The notes under the pieces: model-generated | What the model was told of the DNA's origin: nothing | The model's input: only the letters and a program-made list of their open reading frames with translations | The model's database searches: none | In this document: piece after piece, positions 19,371 to 33,744 of the stretch | Layout of the letters: each line of letters begins with the position of its first letter | How positions within the stretch are numbered: position 1 is the stretch's first letter | DNA from: Rhea pennata | Taxonomy: Eukaryota; Chordata; Aves; Rheiformes; Rheidae | DNA length: 64,000 nucleotides | Reading direction: 5' to 3' | Assembly: GCF_028389875.1 (NCBI RefSeq) | Contig: NC_084663.1 | Coordinates: 94,161,265 to 94,225,264 of the forward strand | Made by a program: the position numbers and the translations under genes

Positions 19371-22121
19371 ATCAGGCTCCAAAATACATTATATGCAACG
19401 TCCTTTGGAAATGGACTAGTATCCTGGACCAGGTATGTAATATTCCTTGCAATGAGAGATCTCTCTCTTGTGTTCCCACTTCCTCTGGGCCCTTCAGCTC
19501 TGCTTTCAGACTTACCTAACAGTAGCTTCACAAAATGCCAAGAATTATCCCAAACCAGTGGCATAGCTGTTGTACATGTGGCTTCATCAGGGCTAAAAAG
19601 CCAAAGCAGGACCTCTCTTACTGGCTTCCAAGGAGACGGGAAGAATGAGTGGAAGTGATCTGTAGGACTGGATTCCCTATTTCATTCCTTATACCAAGAC
19701 TCAGGCCAAACACAGTATTTCTCTACCCCAGTGTCATAATATTTATTTTCCTCTTGCAGCCACTGTTGCTGTTTATACAGACTAAATGTAATATTTGCTG
19801 TTTTGAAAGTCCATCCTGAAGCCAAAATATACACCTTTACTTCTTCCCTGGAATAATCGGTGTGTTGTTTACAGTTGAGTGAAAGGGCCAAATGAGTTAG
19901 CTTACAGGTCTTGAGAGACTTGTGTCTGCAGCCATTTCTGAGTGACAAACATATGCTGTGATAATGTGGCTGAAGCTGCTCTACTAACTGGGCAGCTCTA
20001 CTGAGCTCCAGAGGTTTATAGTCTTTGAAATCCTCCTGTGTAACTATAAGGATTGAATTTCAGATTTGTGAATCTGAAATTATGACCTTCCGCTCTCTTA
20101 AGGTCAGCAGTGCCTGACAAGAAGTCTTGATTCTTAGGGTGTCAGACAGCACTACAAGTTTTATCATACTGTAAAATAAGATCTTGGTCTCCCACTCTCT
20201 CAGGACCAAATATGTGTTGTTAACCTTTTGCAAAAAGCAGACAGGAATCACATAAAGTTGTAAGGGAGGCACTTTTCATTTTTACAGGTGAGGGGCTCAA
20301 GAAACTTTTGGACTTTTATTTTTCAGAAACTACAGATAAATCATGAACTTGAGAGCACTGAGAAACAGTGAGCCAAAATATACAGTCAGATTCATAATTC
20401 ATTACCTAGTATTTAGTTCCTTGAGTGTGGGCAAAACCTCACCCTGTTAGTAAGAATTATCTCTGCATCTTGCTATTTGTAGCGAGACAGCAGTACTGAA
20501 CAGAGCTATAGCAATGGCAGGGTGGCACAGGAGTTCTCACCTGTTTGCCTTTCTGGGGAGCAAAAAGGCAAATAGGCCTGAACCCTAGGAGCTTTTTTCA
20601 CCACCAAAGCCCACAGGAGGAGTGATGATTAGGAGAAACACCTAAGTGTGTGAAATGTGAGAGAGAATGAGCATGTTGGAAGGTTGCTGGAAGGAGCACC
20701 TGCTGCCTATTTCTGGAAGGAAATTGTAACAGGGAAAGGCAAGAGTCTAGGGAGTGTCCCAGGAGCTAAAATTTCTCACTGTGGCTGTGGTAACCCCAGC
20801 AACCCAGGTTGCTGGTTGTAAGAGCTTCATGACTGTCTGCATACCTTGTGTGTCCAGAACCTTTGTCAGTATAAGACATAGTGGCAGGATGAAAGCTGTG
20901 TCATTAGGTTCTGTTTCATCTTTAATCAACAGCACTAAATCATATTAAACCAGTAACATTTTGTAATTGTTCACATGTGTTTAGTACAGTTTGCTGCAGT
21001 CTTCAAGATTTTAAAACTCAGATAATCTCACAGTCTGCACTTGCTGAGCACAGTTCTGTAAGAAATGCCTGAGTAAACACTGCATACTATTGAGGGTTTT
21101 TTGACAGTTGCAGCTATTAAAATAGAAATTTTAGTCAAAATGTAGCTGCAGCAGTGCCACTGTTCAGTCTAACATTAGTGGGGAGGCAGGGAGGGTTGCA
21201 ATGCGTATGTGGAGAATCAACAGAGGAGAGAGAGTTTTAGGATGGGTAAGGCAGTTTCTGTGAAAATAGCTGCTATGCTCACCCTTGCTGACAAGGAAGA
21301 TGACCAACCAGTATAAGAATCAGAGACTGTACAGAACAGGACCATTGTTGCCACCTAGAAGCTGTCAGTTCTGGATTCCAGATGATTCCTGGCTATGGCA
21401 TTTTTAAGCTCGGTAAGGGTGGGCCAGGTTTACCATCTTGTGAAACTATAAGCTTAGTACATCATTGTAGTCTTACCCTTGAACTCTACTGCAGGGATAA
21501 AGTCAGGCAGGGCTTTCAATGAAAAGAAGATGAACAGGTTTTCCTGCATGGCCTCAAGAAAACTAATGATAAGGCCTATTAATTACATTAATTACTGTCA
21601 AGTAAGAGACTACAAATGATATGATTAATTTTCTTGTCAGTATTTGAAAATAAGTATCTGCATTAGTAAGTAAACTCTTCAGAAAAGTGTTATTTCCCTT
21701 GAAAAGTAAAGGCAGCACCTCCAAAACTACTTGTGTCTAAAAAAAAAAAAAAAAAAAAATCCCAGCACTCCCCACACATACTCTTTTCCCATGTTATTAG
21801 TTCATAAGAGTTATAAGTACAAGTTTTGCAATGGTTTTATTCAATGACCAGATCTAACTATCAAGTCTAATTTTCTCCATTGGTTTAAGTCTTATATAGT
21901 CATTTTTCTCCTGCAGGGTGGATATGAAATGCTGGACAGGATAGAGGAGAATGAACTCTTTTACCTCAACATAGAAACCTCATTGGATTTTAAGTTTATT
22001 CATCTTCCATTTTCAAAATACTTATCATTCTGAAGGATCCAAAGGTACTTTTTGATGCAATATGTGGGGCTCATTTCCTGAGTCTCAGTGTGAGGGCTAT
22101 GCCTTTAAAGAAATGTATGTA
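19371..22121. other. Noncoding spacer
   Basis: No gene recognised. A small perfect inverted repeat (TTTGCCTTT at 20544-20552 with AAAGGCAAA at 20564-20572) and an A run at about 21740-21758 are the only structures noted. Confidence 0.5.
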
Positions 22122-22195
22122 AAATGGCCAGGCTGATTCAGACCAAGCACTGTCTGATCCCCACATCCTGGTTCCAGCAGTGGCCCCAAGCTCAC
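22122..22195 (-). mobile_element. Ancient CR1/L3-type fragment
   Basis: Reads AGGCTGATTCAGACCAAGCA, then CCACATCCTGGTTCCAGCAG and TGGCC. This resembles the reverse complement of the 3' end of CR1/L3 elements common in turtles and crocodilians as I remember them (GGCTCAGACCAATGGTCC, CAGTATCCTGTCTTC, CGACAGTGGCC). Heavily diverged; the extent to the right is unclear. Confidence 0.4.
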
Positions 22196-25100
22196 TGTCT
22201 TCTTGTCCACCAGGAGCTTAGCACATGGATGCGCACTTTCTGGGAAGACACTCTGATCCAAGCTCGAGGCAAGACCTGCCTCTCTTGTGTCTGCACAGGC
22301 CAGCAGTTGAGGAAGCCCGTGTGCTTCATGGGGACAGTGGGGTGCTTACAGTGGCACAATAGGGACTGTTGCTGATGGGTCTGCTGTACTGTGGTATCCT
22401 CCTACTCAGGCCATGAGGAGTGTTAGCCGTGCGATCTCTAGCTGTCTCCAGCAGCAGGCTCCCCCTGGCACAGAGGATGGTCAGTGGGTGGAGAAGCAAG
22501 CCTTGTTCAGGCTCTACGACAATCAGACAATCTCACAGCTTGTGATTTCCAGGCCTACCCTACACACCTCATGGGTGATCATGGGGCTGGCAAGAGGATG
22601 AGCTGCAGAGGTGTAGTTGCAGAAGAGAGGACAGGAGATCAGATGGGAAATCCTGTTTAAGCAGGATTGCAAGAAACTCAGCAAGAGAATCTGGTTCTGG
22701 GACAAGAGTATCTGGTACAATTGCTTCTTGTGTACAAGAAGTACTTCTAAGAACAGGCCTGTAGGACTTGCTCTGTCCCCTGAGGCAGGATTGGTACTTG
22801 GGGGTCTGGTTCAACCCTTGAAATGTACACAAGAACTGGGACTTGGTACTGTCAAACAAAATACAAACTGAGCTGTCTGCTTAAAAACAAAACAAAAGCC
22901 ATAAGCAAACACTAGAGTAGTGGAATAATAAGGCAAGCGTAAATGATACTTCCCTATATGCTTTTCCAGCTTCTGAGTGTTTTCAGTTGAGGGATTTCCT
23001 GAAAGGTATGTGGTTTATCTTGCTGGTGGCTATGAATAGATCTGTCTTCTAAATGCTTGTTCAGTCTCCCTTGATAATTAGATTTTCTAGAAAATCTCTA
23101 GCAAGGAGCTGCATGGGTCTCTAGAGCATGCTTAGGACCTGGCTTCTCTTAGCTTCAGTGACAGTGCCTCATTCTTGTATATCTGCTGAGATCATGAACA
23201 GCTGTTTCTGTCGATGCCATTCTGATGTAGTCTTCCCTAAGGTGTTTTTTTTTTGCCAGAATGGAGAATCCTAATCTACTAGCTCCTCATATGGTGACCA
23301 CCGTTGCTGTGTGCAAAGTATATACCAGGAAGACATTGCTTACCTGTGAAATGGTTGTTTCTCAAATGAAACACTGTAGATCTTCAACAACAGTTTAGTG
23401 GATTTCTAAATTAACCTATTGCATTGGGCAAATTTTTCTTCTCTTACAACTCTGAGAAACAAAGAAGGATGTTTTGTTAGCACTCAGTTTTGTGTCTGGT
23501 TTGAAAAATAGCATCTAAAAGGCCACATCTATAAATATCTCAACAGAACACTGATTTTAGTCTTGGCTAAGAGAAATCACCATCTGCTGAATCACAGCTC
23601 TCGTTTCCTTTATTGCCTGAATTCATCTTTCATTTACATTGGTGTAGCTCTGAATATAGGGCAATATTGCCAAACAGAAATACTCACGCCTCAGATGAAG
23701 CTGGAGGGCACATAGGCAAGTCTAAGGACAGGGACTTTCAGGACTGGGCTAGAGTGGAGAAAAGGTGGAGCCCCTGTACAGATAAGTGTAGGTCTACTTT
23801 GGGGGAGGGGAGAATAGCAAGGGCAGAGACAATAAGAAGTTTGTGGGGTAGTTTATGACAATTACTTTGGAAACCATTGATGTTTTTAAAAGGTGATTTC
23901 ACAAGTGGGCTGAACTAATGCCCTGTCAGGTATGGTTTGGCTTGCAAGAAGTAAAAGTGATCTGAGAAGCAAGCTCATGTATTGAAAACCACAGAAGCAA
24001 TTTTTATGTACTCTTGTGTGCCAGGAACTTCTTCTATAAGCCCTTTTTTATCATAGATCTCAGAAATTCTGACAAGAAGTAAGACTTTGCAGGACAGCTG
24101 CAACACCTCGGCATCACACTTCCTTTCTCATCTATTTATATAACTCAGCCTTCTTACCACAGTATGCTTTGCCATGAGTTCTGTGCGAGTTCAGTCTTTT
24201 CAGCATTTAAATGAAATAAACTGTCCAAAACAATACTGGGTCTCAGTACTGCATTATCTTGGCCTTCTGGGTATTTCTTCAGTTTCATTGTTTTCCAGTG
24301 TAGTAAAAGCAGAGTCCTGTCCTGATGCCTTTCCTCCTCCAGTTTTTAGAAACTCCCTTGAAGGTCTCTAGCTAGATTATCACATGCTCATCACTGCTTT
24401 TTTTCCCCAAGACTTGTATTTCTTGTGGAAACTCAAGTCATTATGGCTGTCACCCTGAGTGATCTTTTAATCTTTTAAAGTACCCAGGAGGGCTGTCTTT
24501 CCTCTTTATTGTGGAAAACTTTATTGTGGAAAAGTGCAAAGTTTACCCTCTCACAAGTATTAAACTTTTCTTCTCTTCCAGACTTCATTTTCCATTAATA
24601 TGAGATATAAACAAGCCACAGAAGCTCTGGGACTGCTTCCTTGTGAAACAGGATTTCCCTTTTTTTTTTCTGAATAAGTGGCCTTGGAGAAGTTCTCAAT
24701 CTATAAAAGGAAGGTGTAGAGGATGACTTTTACTTTTAAAGTCAAGATACCTACTGCCATGTGAAAACCATGGGTCATAGGGGCCTGCCTGCCTTTGTTG
24801 CTTCTTAAGATAGGCTGTAACTACTTTAATTGTTTGGGTTATAAAGTTGAGTTGAACAGTGTCAAAATGCATTTAAAACCTGGTCTTTAATGCAGTATTA
24901 GTGTAGTTACAGTCTCTTTCTTAAACAAGGGGCTACCTCTGCTAACTGGGGAAAGTGAAGGATATATATATATCTTCTCTCATAGTGATCAATTTCTTTC
25001 TCATTTTATATTTAGCTATAAGAACTAAAGGAAAGAATATTAGAAATATAGGAAGAAGGTTGGAGTGATATGAACCTCTCCTAGAACTGTTCATCAAGTC

Positions 25101-28100
25101 TGTAAACTTGTGGAGAATTATTTGAACAATCCAATATAACAGAACAGTGAGTTATTAACATTACTGTATAATTTTTCTAGATGATCAAAAAACATATGCC
25201 AGTGTTAATACTCTCTGTTAGTCTGCAGAATTTTGGAAGATACTTCTCTAATACCATGTTGGCTCATTCCTGTTACATTTTTAGGGCTGTTTTGTCAGAG
25301 AAGATTACAGTAATATTATATACTGGATAACTCAGGGGTCTTTGTCAAAGCATTTGAGCATTATGGAGAACATCCACCTTCTCCGAGGAAGAATCTTATA
25401 GGAATAGGCAAGGTTCTTCTGATTTTTTAAACAAACTGATTTCTTGCTAATTTAAAGCCAGTGTTTTGGACGTACTGTCTTTAGTTCATTTATCTCAGTT
25501 GCACTTTTGTAAAATACAAATGGCTTTTAAACTGTTCAGCAGAGTTTGATATGTTTTAACATGTTTTACGTTTTGCTATACACTTTCCTGTATAATTTTT
25601 TGACAGTTTCTCCATGAACTCAGTTGGCAAGTTATAGCTTGCATTCAAGCAGGCTGATGTGTTTGATTGACTCTGGTCCTTGGGTCATGGAAAATGTCTG
25701 GGCTAACATGTTTTCCAGGCCCTCCTAGAAGTACTAACATTGAAAGTGAAGTCCAACAAGTATCGTTCATTAGCTTGAACTATTTATTTTGTTTATAGTA
25801 CAAAACCATTGGCTTATTCTGCAAAGGTGATCTTCTAGATCTCCAGGGGCTTTAATTATTATTTAGTAAATTCAGAAACTGTGATGATACAGTATATTTT
25901 TTCTGAAAATTTTCCCTGTAATCTGTGGGTAGAATGACTGCGAAAGATAAAACTTACATTCTTTGTTTTGTCTCCATGCTTCCATCAGTACCTCAAATTC
26001 AGCCTCTGCCCCAGCATAGGGTGATTGGACAGATAGTGGTTCTACTGCTGATGGCCATGTGTCCAGTAGTTGGTCCAGGGAATGGTTGAGGAAGAATTAT
26101 TCTCTCGCCATACAGTCAGGCTGCCCATTGAAATTACCAGGCAACAGTCTTAAATCAGTCAAAAGTAAATTATTTTTACACAGCACAGTCCAAACAAACT
26201 GGGACTGATGGGTGTTACAGAGGCCAGCAGTGTAAGTGGGCTCACAAAAGGAACTGAACAAAACCATGTAAAGATTCTTAAATGCACAGATGCAAAACTG
26301 GCCTCTGGCACTCCTTGTTCCTGAACAGCAAATTGCTAGACCTCCATAGACTGTATTAAAGGAACAATCAATCTTGCCCTTTTTTTTGGACTCAGTCCCA
26401 AAGTACTGGCCACTGTCAGAGAAAGGAGCTTGGCATTTATAGGTTTGATCTGATTCAGTTTGAATGTCTTTATGTTATTGACCCCTGACATCCATGAAAC
26501 GAGAACAGGATTCATGGCCAAGTATGCATTTACTACTTTGCAGTAGAAAAATTAAAGCCATTTCCTCGGCTATACCACAACGTACTCTCACTTTGTTAAT
26601 ATGCAAGGCTAATGAGCCAAACAGATGCCTTTGACCTAAGTGTGTTCTTAAGAGCAGGAGTACACTTAGATCCTGAGATGCTTTGAGAACAAAAACTAAA
26701 ACACCATCAAGCTATTCTTAATTCTGTTGTGGCCGTATTTGGTTAGCTCACAAATATTCAGGAAGAGCAAGAAAAATGCAAGCTTCCAGTGCAGTCCAAT
26801 GCCAAGAATGTAATCCATGGTTTGTTCTTAATCTCATGAGGATCATCTCAAATGTTTCCAGTGCTTTTGGCACAAATATTATATTACAAAATCTAGGATA
26901 CTTGCCAGAAACAGAAAAAAAGGTTCACAGTAAAATCAGTGCCCCTATTTTATGCTTCTGTAGGAGGAAAATGACATGTCAATATGGACAACTATTTACT
27001 CCAAAAAAAACCAAAAAACAAAAAACAAAAAAACAAATTAAAAGGTTAAAAGGGCAGCTTCTCTAAGTGTCTTATAGTACTCTGTTCCATTCAGTTTGTA
27101 GTATTAAAATGCGCAATTGGTGCCTGATTGCAATTCAAGGAAGTAGGTAAAGGTGACTATCTCATTACTATATAGAGTTTTTCATTTCTGGAGTTAAAAA
27201 TACTTATCATCTATCTGAGTTCTATTTCAGGTTGGAACCTGAGCTACAGATTCTGACTCCAGTTTTACATGTATGTGTCTGGAGAAACTTGCATAACACA
27301 GTGGGATTGCTTCAGATTTACACTGCTACAACCAAAGCCAGACATCAAAGACTGCCTTTTTTGTTAAAGTAACCATAACAAGGGTACTTGCACCTTTGTA
27401 AAATAAATCATCAACTATACAAAGAGTTTCAAAGACAGAGTTGGAGAACTGTAAGGTCTTGTATGTATGTCAAACCTCTTTTGAGGATTATATGCAACTC
27501 AATACTTGCTTTGTTTGGTCAAGGTGAAAGCCCTGTTTGTCTTTTGGAAGTGAATCTTTAGCCTTTTTTAATGAAATCATTATACTAAGATAGTTTCATG
27601 GCCGTAAGCTCTATGCTAGCAGACAAGTTATAATTTTAAATTATTTATTTATAAGTGTTTATTTACATCTAACATTAGACTTACAGTTACTGACTCATGT
27701 TTTCTTTCTTTCTGTCTTTTTCTGCTCTCTGTCTTGTATGTCTGCTTTTGTAGGGTCTGGAGAGGAGTGTCTGACATTTTCATCCTTTCTAGATAACGCT
27801 CTGTTTGCTCCTGCAAAAGACAGAAACACCAATGAATCATTTAGTAATACATTTGAATTTTTGTCACTCTGTTTATATTCTCTTCCTCATTCTTTATTGA
27901 AGAACTGTCCTTAAGACCAGCCAGAGATTTATTTTAGAAATTCCAGCTGTACCTTATTCAAAATGTACATCCTAAATACCAAGAGCATGTAGCAGTCCAT
28001 TTTTTGGCTATTGTTTTAAAGTAAGAAGAATCTGAGCTTCAGGCTCTGGATATTTTCAGTGGGATTCATTGATGCTTTGATGATACAACAAGTGAGTGCT

Positions 28101-31100
28101 GTAATGCAGGCGTGAACATCACAGAATCAGTTATCTATTTTCTGTCAGGAATGAAATGGCCCCCTTCACAGCAGATGAAAAATACTTCCTTCCTTCATAC
28201 CAGGCAGTTGTGCCTTTCTGTGGTGGCAGGAGAGGGTGGAGAAGAGGAAATGTTCACCTCAGAGTTACTTTCATGCTTATCTTTCTTGCCTTTTCTTGAG
28301 CTGGGGGGCTTTTATGTCTGCCAGCTGGGATTCACCTGTGTCTCTTTGTCTTACTTATGAGGCTAATTATCTTTTAGGATGCTTAAAAAATACACGTATG
28401 CTGTTGCATTTGCACCAGGTGTGATAGAAGCTGCATCCTGTGTCATAGAAGCTATCGCAACTACAAATAGAAAATAGGGCATATTTTCCATTTGTCACAC
28501 AAGTTTTGATAAATCTAAACATGAGAATGACTTCTGGTTTGTTATCTTGTTTCTATCTGGAGATCCTTTAATGGTGAAAGTGTTTGAAAGAACACGAAGA
28601 CTAGAGAGAAGGTGAAAGACAGACCAAATGCAGTACATTTTCACACTCTGCGTATCTTTGGTGTGAAAAAAAAAAGCAGATCTAGGTTCTGGTAAACTCT
28701 AGAGCTGCAAGGCTTGTTAAATCCACCCATACACTTTTGCAGAGGAAGCCAGGCGAGTTCAGGAAAATGTCACTGGCTTTGAAGACATTAAAGTTTCTTA
28801 AATAAAGTAGCAGAACTGTTTTTTCAAACATGAGCTTTCTTTCAAGTATAACCACTGAGCTTTTTCATCAAAGGAAACCATAAGATACATTTTTTTTTAA
28901 CTGTATACCTAATGACATATTTTTTTCTGTTGAAGATGGACTTATGTTGAAACAGTACCATGGGATAGCCAGATAATGTGTTAATGAGAAACGGTAAAGC
29001 AGCAGAGAGAAGCAGGCAGAGAAAAGAAAATCAAGACTAGTTAAGGTAAAAAATGTACAGCAGTTATTTTGCTTCGTGACCTCCATTTTCAAAAGCTTGG
29101 ATGCTTAACCTAAAATATATGAAAGCAAGTTCTACGCAACTGCTTAAAATGCATGCCTTTCAAAGAATCTCTGGCAGGGCACTCAAATCCTCAGATAAAC
29201 TCCAGTTCTTTAATCATCATGGAAATTGTAGGCCCGTTTGCTAAGCACCGGTGAAGGAGTATTCTCTGTGGAGGACAGCCATTTCTTATCTTGAGGCTTG
29301 TACTGCAAAGAGTGTGGAGTTGGCATCTTATTGTGAGTAATTAGAATTTGTAAATAGTTGAGTACAAGGGATATCTGAGACCAAAACAGATTCACTAAGC
29401 ATACAGGCTTAGCTTCACTGAAATCAGAAGCAAAATAGTCAGCATTTAAACAAGGGATGCCAGCCTCTCTTCCATACACTATATGCACAATTAAAAACCA
29501 AACAAAATTGGGTCTTAGAACCCAATCCCAGAAAGGTTTACAGTCTGAAATTAAAAAAAAATAAATAGGATACAAATCCAATAACTGAATTCAAAACCTC
29601 CAGTAAGTTCCAGACTCAGCATGAGAGTATCCAGAGCCCAAACCTCCTTTCACAACGCCAAGCCTTACTGAAGAAAGGGGTAACATAGTTGCTTTGCGTG
29701 TTTGCTTTTAAGCTCAACTTTCAACAAAGTCCTAGTTGACTTCAGTGGAGTTTTGGCAAAATAGAACCAGTGTTTTGAATATGATTTCAGAACTTCAGAT
29801 TCACTGATGTACTCTGGAGCCCCCTGGGAAATTGTGGTAATCACCTATTTTTCCCATAGGAAGTTACTTGTTGATATGCTCCGATTCTTACGATCTGTTG
29901 TGCAGATCCAATAAAGATCATTCCTCCCTAACTTTTAATATATTATTGCACTTCTCAGTGCTGACATGAACTAAAATAGCAGCAGTTTGGTTGTCATTGC
30001 TGTGTTTCTCAGTATTTTTTTTATTGTTCATATTTATCATTGTTTTATTATAACAGCCTGGATAGTATTTGGAGTTCTTTAGTTGGGCGGAAATTGGTTG
30101 TTTGAAGTTTCTATTAGAGTTGTTAAAGCATGTCAGTCAAACAATACTAACTGTGAAGCATTAGCAAGGACTAACTACCCCATTGGAGAACCTAGGTGCA
30201 TCCTGCTTTGCATTACATTCTGATGTGCAGAATGACAACTATCAACATTTTCAGAAGGTTTGCTGATGCATTGCTGAGCTTCAGTATCTAGGCAATTTAC
30301 AATGTGCTGGGCCCTGGTAAGACTGCTTAAATTCTGTCTGGAGTTTTCTACTGGCAGACTATAGGCCTTTAAAAATATTGCCAACCAGAAATCCTGGCCA
30401 TAAAGTCTTAGCTAGAATTTATTCACTTCTTCAGTGTCGTTCTGAGGGGTGCTGAGGACTTGCAGCCCTGGTTCTTGTGGCTGAGAGTAACTTCCCCTTG
30501 GGAGTTCTGAAAACTAGTGTAATGTGTTTCAAGCTCAGTACCCAAAAATGATTGCATTATGTGGTCTGTTCTTCGGGGACTCAGCCTGTCTTCCTGTTTT
30601 GCATTCATATAGTGTGTAACATTACAGAGGTCTGGATCTGAGCATTTTGCAGACTATGCAATACGCTAGCTATTAATAATAGTCATAGCTTATGGATACA
30701 GTTTGGCTGCTTCTGATCTCATTAGAGCCACATTACAAATCTTTACAGAACTGAGTGTAGAAATACAGAGTCCCTAGCCCCCACCCTTTATTATCTGAGC
30801 AGCAGACCATCCCACTTAAGTAGTTGCTCTGTTTTACACACAGGAGTTCCTTAGAAGTAAAATGAAAACAATGAGGTGGAAGAAAAGATGCTTAACGCAG
30901 TGCCTGATGTTTCATTTGCTCAAATGCCATTTTTAGTTCTGCAGCATGCAGCTGGAAATGAGACATTATACTGCCATGCACTATACAAACATGCTGGAAG
31001 CACAATCTTTTCCCAAGGATTCTCTCAAAACTGTATTGGCTGTTAAGTAAAATTTTAACTTGGGCACAGAGATTATCAGTAAAGCATAGTGAAAGATTAG

Positions 31101-33702
31101 GGATACAACATTGCCTGAGCTATCCATTCAAGGATATCCCAGGTTAAGAGATTTGATCAAAATACATGATAATTTGGGATTTTTTTCTATTTGCCTTTTT
31201 GCCTAGAGGTTAAGATTTTTCAGCTTTAGATCTTTAACTGGGCTGATGAAAGATTACCTTTATCAAGGGAGCTGAAGGTCATGTGCAATCATGTGATTGT
31301 ATGACAGCCTTCAGAAAGCAACAGCAGATATTACATGATTTAGCAACATGGAGTGGCATTATTGTCCTTTGAAGTTGCTTTTCAGCACCAGGGAAATAGG
31401 GTATTTCTAATTACTCTTCCTAAGAATATGAATAGAGCCTTTTGATGCTGTATTCTCAAGAAATAGTAATGAATACTCTTTATAGTCATAGGGAAATCAC
31501 ATTTTGCAGCATGCAGAATAACATACTGTTGGAACAGCATATTCTGTACCAATGAATGCTCCTCACATTACTTTGGGGGCTAGTTTGAGGAGTGTGTCAA
31601 AGCGACATAACAGCCAAAATTTGGGCACTGTCCTGTCACTGGACAATGAAAGTGAATGTGACCATCCCTACATATGTGACCATCCTCTCTTTAACCTAAT
31701 CTTGATGGCTCATCCTTCTGCTGTGAGAGGCAGCATTCATGGCATTAAAAACTGAGTCATTATTGAGTGAATTGCTGCTAGAATCTCTTTAATGGCCTCA
31801 GTGAAGCCTAAATAGTGAAATGTAAAACCTCTGCCAACCTCAAGTCTCCATTGGGACTTGCAGGACAGAACTAGCAGTCAGCATGTTTGGACCTAGCAGT
31901 AGCACTAATATCCATCTTGCCAGTGGTCACATACTCGAAAGCTCAGAGGATCTGAGTTCAAGACTGGAATTTGAAGCAAGCTGTACTCATCATGACTGTA
32001 TTTATACCTTATTTCCATCCCCCATGTGCAGATTAAACCAAATCAGATGATGTTAGGTTAATTAGACTAATAAACTTTGAGTTATCTCTCCTTACTAAAA
32101 AGAAATTTGTGTATCTATGTCACATATCATTTCTCAGTGTTGCCTAAAGGACTAAAGACTATATTTATACAACAAAAAATGGCATGCGATCAACTTGTGC
32201 TGACATTCAACTAAAATAACAGTGAAGAGAGCAATTCCACATAGAACTCAGGATAAGTCTCTTTTTTATCAACTGTGGTCTTTTCTGTAAGCTTAAACTA
32301 TTGAAGCCAGCCCAAATTCCATTGGCCAGATGGCTGTCTTAACCTGAATTAAAGCCTCCTTGATTTGGGTGGGGTTTTTTTGAAGGGTAAGCTTAGTGTA
32401 AAAGTCAGAATGAAAGAAGTAGTCATTAGGAAAGCAGCTAATAAGATACAGAAAGCTACAGTTTTATGGGTGTGGAGACTTGAATTGGGGGTGACATGAC
32501 TTTCTTGTGGTCACATCAGAGCCCCTGGCAAAGCAGGTATTGGAAGGCAAGATCTCTGGGCTGATTTCACAATTGACTTTTATATTGATATAGTCAGGAA
32601 AAAATGTATGCGTGAGAGAGAGGATGCGGCTTTCCTGTTGAATCCGTGCAACTGTTTCACAACTGGTCTGTGGCTGTGTCTGCAAGTTTTCAGATGTAGG
32701 ACTCTGTTCTCCCCAAGCCCGAGGACATATACACTCTTAGGTAGATCCTAATCTTGGCTTGTGCATTGATAAATAATGTTAGGTTACATAAGAAATCTAA
32801 AGTCACATAGGAGCCTTAGTGACTGCTGAGCCAATGTGGCATAATCTAACCTCTACAATGGGAAGAGGAGGCAGCAGATAGCTATATGATTTTTAATGCC
32901 AGCAGAAAACAGGCCTTGTCCCAGCTAAAAGTTTCTACAAGTGCAAAGTGAGTTCCTTAGGTATGCAAACTGGTCTGACAAATCTGGACTCGATAATCAT
33001 GGTCATCATTTGGATGATTTTTTAGTTATTATTCTATCCATTCAGAGAGCAAGCATTATTATCAAAGAAATTCTAGAGTATCTTGCATTTTTCCTCTCTT
33101 TGATTTGGTCTTCTGTCTTCTGTTTATGTACATTTTTTCTCCTCTTTATCATCCCTTCTCTTTCCTCCTTTCCTGAATCTTCTTCATTGTCTTTCTCTTC
33201 CAGCTCGCCTCAGTTCACTCCCTCCTTTCTACTTTCCTCCTGATTAGCCTTCTCATTATTGTACACCAAGCCTGTTTATTGGTGCATAATACATATGTGA
33301 TCACAGCATAATAAATGGTGATAGCTGAAACAATGTGGTGCAACAGAAAAACTGTGTAGAACCATACATTTATTTTTGCTCCATGTGGGTCTATTATCAT
33401 ACTGTGAGGTCTCAAATAGAAAACTGCTTTAACCCAGACACATTGAACTCACCTAGTTGTCCCTCTCCTAGTTCTGCCATTATTCTGTTTTTTTATTGAC
33501 ACAGACAAACCGGAAGGTGCCTAGATCTGCAGGAAACATCATTAAATATTTTCATGAGTGGTTCTGCTGACATGGTACAACAAGTGCAGAACCCGTGTTA
33601 ATGAAACCACACAAAAGGAGCCCCTCCCAAGCAATGTTAGGCTTAAGTAAAACAGTTTTTATGTTCTCTGTATCTTTTCATTGCACCTTGTCAAAATATT
33701 TT
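22196..33702. other. Long gene-free stretch
   Basis: About 11.5 kb without a supported gene. Open frames are short and featureless. Weak traces of old SINEs are possible at about 29440-29560 (ending AAGGTTTACAGTCTGAAA) and 30975-31120 (CACTATACAAACATGCTGG), which recall an internal part of amniote CORE-SINEs, but the match is too poor for a firm call. A CA5-6 rich simple repeat lies at about 27002-27040 and a short TA run at 24961-24974. Confidence 0.45.
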
Positions 33703-33744
33703 CCAAATGATCACTCTAATCATTTGGATTAGAGTGAACTCTAA
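33703..33744. repeat. Interleaved perfect palindromes
   Basis: Four arms alternate: CCAAATGAT (33703-33711) pairs with ATCATTTGG (33719-33727), and TCACTCTAAT (33711-33720) pairs with ATTAGAGTGA (33728-33737). The last arm also pairs through TTAGAGT (33729-33735) with ACTCTAA (33738-33744). All pairings are perfect. The first two pairings interleave as A-B-A'-B', so they cannot both form a simple hairpin. Confidence 0.9.
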
